A DNA stretch of 64,000 nt from Sordaria brevicollis (lineage: Eukaryota > Ascomycota > Sordariomycetes > Sordariales > Sordariaceae), in assembly GCA_033439795.1 (NCBI GenBank), contig JAUTDP010000001.1, positions 4,526,001-4,590,000 of the forward strand, given 5' to 3'. Position numbers and translations under genes: made by a program. Below, piece after piece: positions 62,232-64,000 of this stretch (position 1 is the first letter of the stretch; every line of letters begins with the position of its first letter). The notes under the pieces are model-generated. The model was given only the letters and a program-made list of their open reading frames with translations. It ran no database searches and was not told the origin of the DNA.

Positions 62232-62467
62232 TATAATAATATAGCCGTTAAAGTCCTTATATAACGTCATAGTTACCTATTACTAGGATTGTCGCTGGTA
62301 ATTACCTATCGGTGCCATTTACCTATCGTTGAATCTAGGTATAAAACCTCGACTAGTACATCCTACCTTCCGTATTTGGAAGTTTCCCTTCTTCTTCAAT
62401 TCAGTATTTTCGATCCAACGTATACTTCGCTCTATCCTTAAACGTGCAAAGGCTTCGCGCCGTTATA
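62232..62467 (+). repeat. 3' LTR of the gag-only element
   Basis: 236-bp partner of the left LTR. It starts TATAATAATATAGCC where the other copy has TGTGACGGCATGGCC, so nearly every CA and TG has been converted to TA. It is followed by ATACT. Confidence 0.85.
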
Positions 62468-62824
62468 ATACTTAAATCTTTTATTTAAAATTACTTTTAA
62501 CCTCTTCGCGTAATATAAATTCGGATTACAATTTATTATCGTTAATATTATTATATTTATTGCCAAAATCTTCTAGGGCGGTACTATTCTCAAATTCGTA
62601 GGACGCCGCTTCGCGATTATCTTCCTTATATTTATTAATAACCCCTTTATTAATAAAATCTTTAATTATATTATTAGTAATACGTAAGTAATTATATATT
62701 TTTTATATCGGGCCTACGCTATTTTTATAATAAAAATTAATAACGCTTTTTTTACGCGAATTCTCCTTACGTTTATTAATTATATTTACGGCCTTCGTTA
62801 ATAAAATTATAGAGGCTAAAGAAT

Positions 62825-63110
62825 TATAAAATTATAAATACAAGAGGGTAAAAATAAGTCGTATAAAATAAATCTATTCTAGGAGAAAGACTTTAATTTG
62901 GCTAAATATAAGTCTCTAATTAGGAACTATCCTCTTTTATATTTATACGCTTCCCTATAAGTCCGGAACGGTCGGCGCCCGGACTCCGAAATCCTTTCCT
63001 CTATATTATATCCTACTATCCTTATCTTATCCGCTATCTTATCCGTCGTCCTAAGCTACTGTGCCCTAATTGTGCGGGTCCCCCTAGGCTTTCCTAGCGA
63101 TACCCTTACA
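62825..63110 (-). repeat. 5' LTR of Gypsy element 2
   Basis: 286-bp direct-repeat partner of 52484-52769, ending CTTACA (plus-strand view) and followed by the ATTAT duplication. Its right part (63,040-63,100) keeps more G/C than the other copy, while its left part is more heavily mutated. Confidence 0.9.
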
Positions 63111-63115
63111 ATTAT

Positions 63116-64000
63116 AAAATTTAAATAATATAATTAAATTATTTTTTTTAAATAAAACGCGTAATTGAAATAACGTTATACCCTTCTTATTCCTAATTAT
63201 TTCTAATATATTAGCTAATTAATTTAAATATTATATAAAAATAATAGGATTTATACCTAAAAGTTTGTATTTATTACGGGTAATATTTATAATACTATTC
63301 TCGACCTTTCGTATTCGATTTAATAGGGTAAGGCTAAGGGTATTAAAATTATTATCGGTATTAATAATATTATTAGAATTTTTTTTAATAAGGACCCGGT
63401 CGTTCGAAATAAAAGTAGGTAATTTACTAAGTTTAATTAATAGGTAATTAAATTATATATCCGCTACCTACTACATATTATATATAAATAAAATATTTAG
63501 AAAATTTAGAATCGGCGGTAGCGTTAAGGGAACCGAAGCTAATTTATACGATTTTTTAGTAATATAAAGGGACCGAGGAGAGGGCGCGGCGCGAAGTATT
63601 ATAATAATTTCGACCTCATTTTATTAATCTTCTTATTATTTATTATAATCCTCTTTATTTATTATATTATTAATCGTATTTATATTTATATTAAAGGCTA
63701 ATCGACGACGTTATTAAAGTCGAAGAAAGGGGGCAGTCGAAAAAGAAGGGGGGGGAATTAATACTTTAAATTTAATTTTCAAATTAAAGGTAATAAACTA
63801 AGTAGGCTATTTATTAATAATAATAATCCTCTTTAATTTAATAGTCGTTTTTTTATTCTTATTATTATTTTTAAAAATAATACGGGCTCGAATAAATATT
63901 AATCTTCTTAGGGTCTTTTTATTATCCTTATCCCTATTCCTATCTTTATCCCTTTAATTTTATTCTCCTCCGCTTTTAAATTTGGTATTAATTTCTTTTA
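63116..64000. other. RIP-degraded relic right of Gypsy element 2, continuing past the window
   Basis: Continuation of the older repeat split by Gypsy element 2. AT-rich, stop-filled, with occasional GC-rich remnants such as GGGACCGAGGAGAGGGCGCGG near 63,570. No domain is recognisable. The RIP block is still open at the window edge. Confidence 0.5.

Larger units (their letters stand above)
60351..62467 (+). mobile_element. Short gag-only LTR retrotransposon (non-autonomous)
   Basis: Two 236-bp LTRs (60351-60586 and 62232-62467) enclose only about 1.65 kb. A TGGGGGGGGAA polypurine tract directly precedes the right LTR, giving plus orientation. A 5-bp duplication ATACT flanks the element (60346-60350 and 62468-62472); the same five bases also follow the left LTR, so the duplication is probable rather than certain. 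Both LTRs carry a GGTATAAAACC TATA-like box. Plus-strand translation of about 61,250-62,160, ignoring stops, reads as a single retrotransposon gag (NESFATFLIKFKRL and KWLKDVKFTLIHR stretches). There is no room for protease, RT or integrase, so an active copy would have needed enzymes from another element. Confidence 0.8.
52484..63110 (-). mobile_element. Gypsy-type LTR retrotransposon 2, RIP-inactivated, carrying two later insertions
   Basis: Two 286-bp LTRs in direct orientation are flanked by ATTAT duplications (52479-52483 and 63111-63115). The span is 10.6 kb; removing a 553-bp fold-back element and a 2,117-bp gag-only element, with their duplications, leaves about 7.9 kb, a normal Gypsy length. 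The coding strand is minus: a polypurine tract (eight G in minus-strand sense) abuts the LTR at 52,484-52,769. Reverse transcriptase is readable at about 57,540-57,120 (FKKDGTL, IDYxGLN, LISELIDRIVGAKVF, then FNDILIYS). An integrase core lies at about 55,520-55,240 (the damaged DxGSxF block, then EAEFAYNN and SPF). Element order RT then integrase is that of Gypsy. No frame is intact. Confidence 0.9.

Overview
The window comes from a filamentous ascomycete, most likely a Sordariomycete close to Neurospora/Sordaria. The evidence is short spliceosomal introns (about 50-140 bp, GT..AG), monocistronic genes with long CT-rich leaders, fungus-specific families (Ubc6, Pfa3, a PRPP synthetase with in-phase insertions), and long AT-rich blocks with the signature of repeat-induced point mutation (RIP). 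From memory, the ornithine decarboxylase looks very close to the Neurospora spe-1 product (483 codons here). That comparison is recollection, not a search.

Layout. (1) 1-28,330 is euchromatic, with seven housekeeping genes: the 3' part of mitochondrial presequence protease Cym1 (+), ornithine decarboxylase (+), a PRPP synthetase (+), the APC/C activator Cdh1/Fizzy-related (+), the tail-anchored ER E2 Ubc6 (-), the vacuolar palmitoyltransferase Pfa3 (+) and a phosphoinositide-specific phospholipase C (-). Two nested TA-flanked miniature transposons lie between Cym1 and ODC. (2) 28,331-34,860 has normal composition but no gene I can support. (3) 34,861-44,660 is a RIP-saturated AT-rich block holding a complete Gypsy-type LTR retrotransposon (35,546-43,346, minus strand, 204-bp LTRs, target duplication AAACG) inside an older relic. 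(4) 44,661-49,350 is an island of normal composition with no convincing gene. (5) 49,351-64,000 is a second RIP block: a dead Tc1/mariner transposase, then a second Gypsy element (52,484-63,110, minus strand, 286-bp LTRs, target duplication ATTAT). That element was itself invaded by a fold-back element with an 8-bp target duplication (58,509-59,061) and by a gag-only LTR element (60,351-62,467, 236-bp LTRs).

The genes do not form an operon or cluster. Each has its own leader and they serve unrelated core functions: mitochondrial peptide turnover, polyamine synthesis, PRPP supply, mitotic exit, ER-associated degradation, vacuole membrane fusion and phosphoinositide signalling. The richest part for follow-up is the nested, dateable transposon stratigraphy at 52.5-63.1 kb, plus the nested miniature elements at 2.8-3.5 kb. 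I found no obvious new multigene system.
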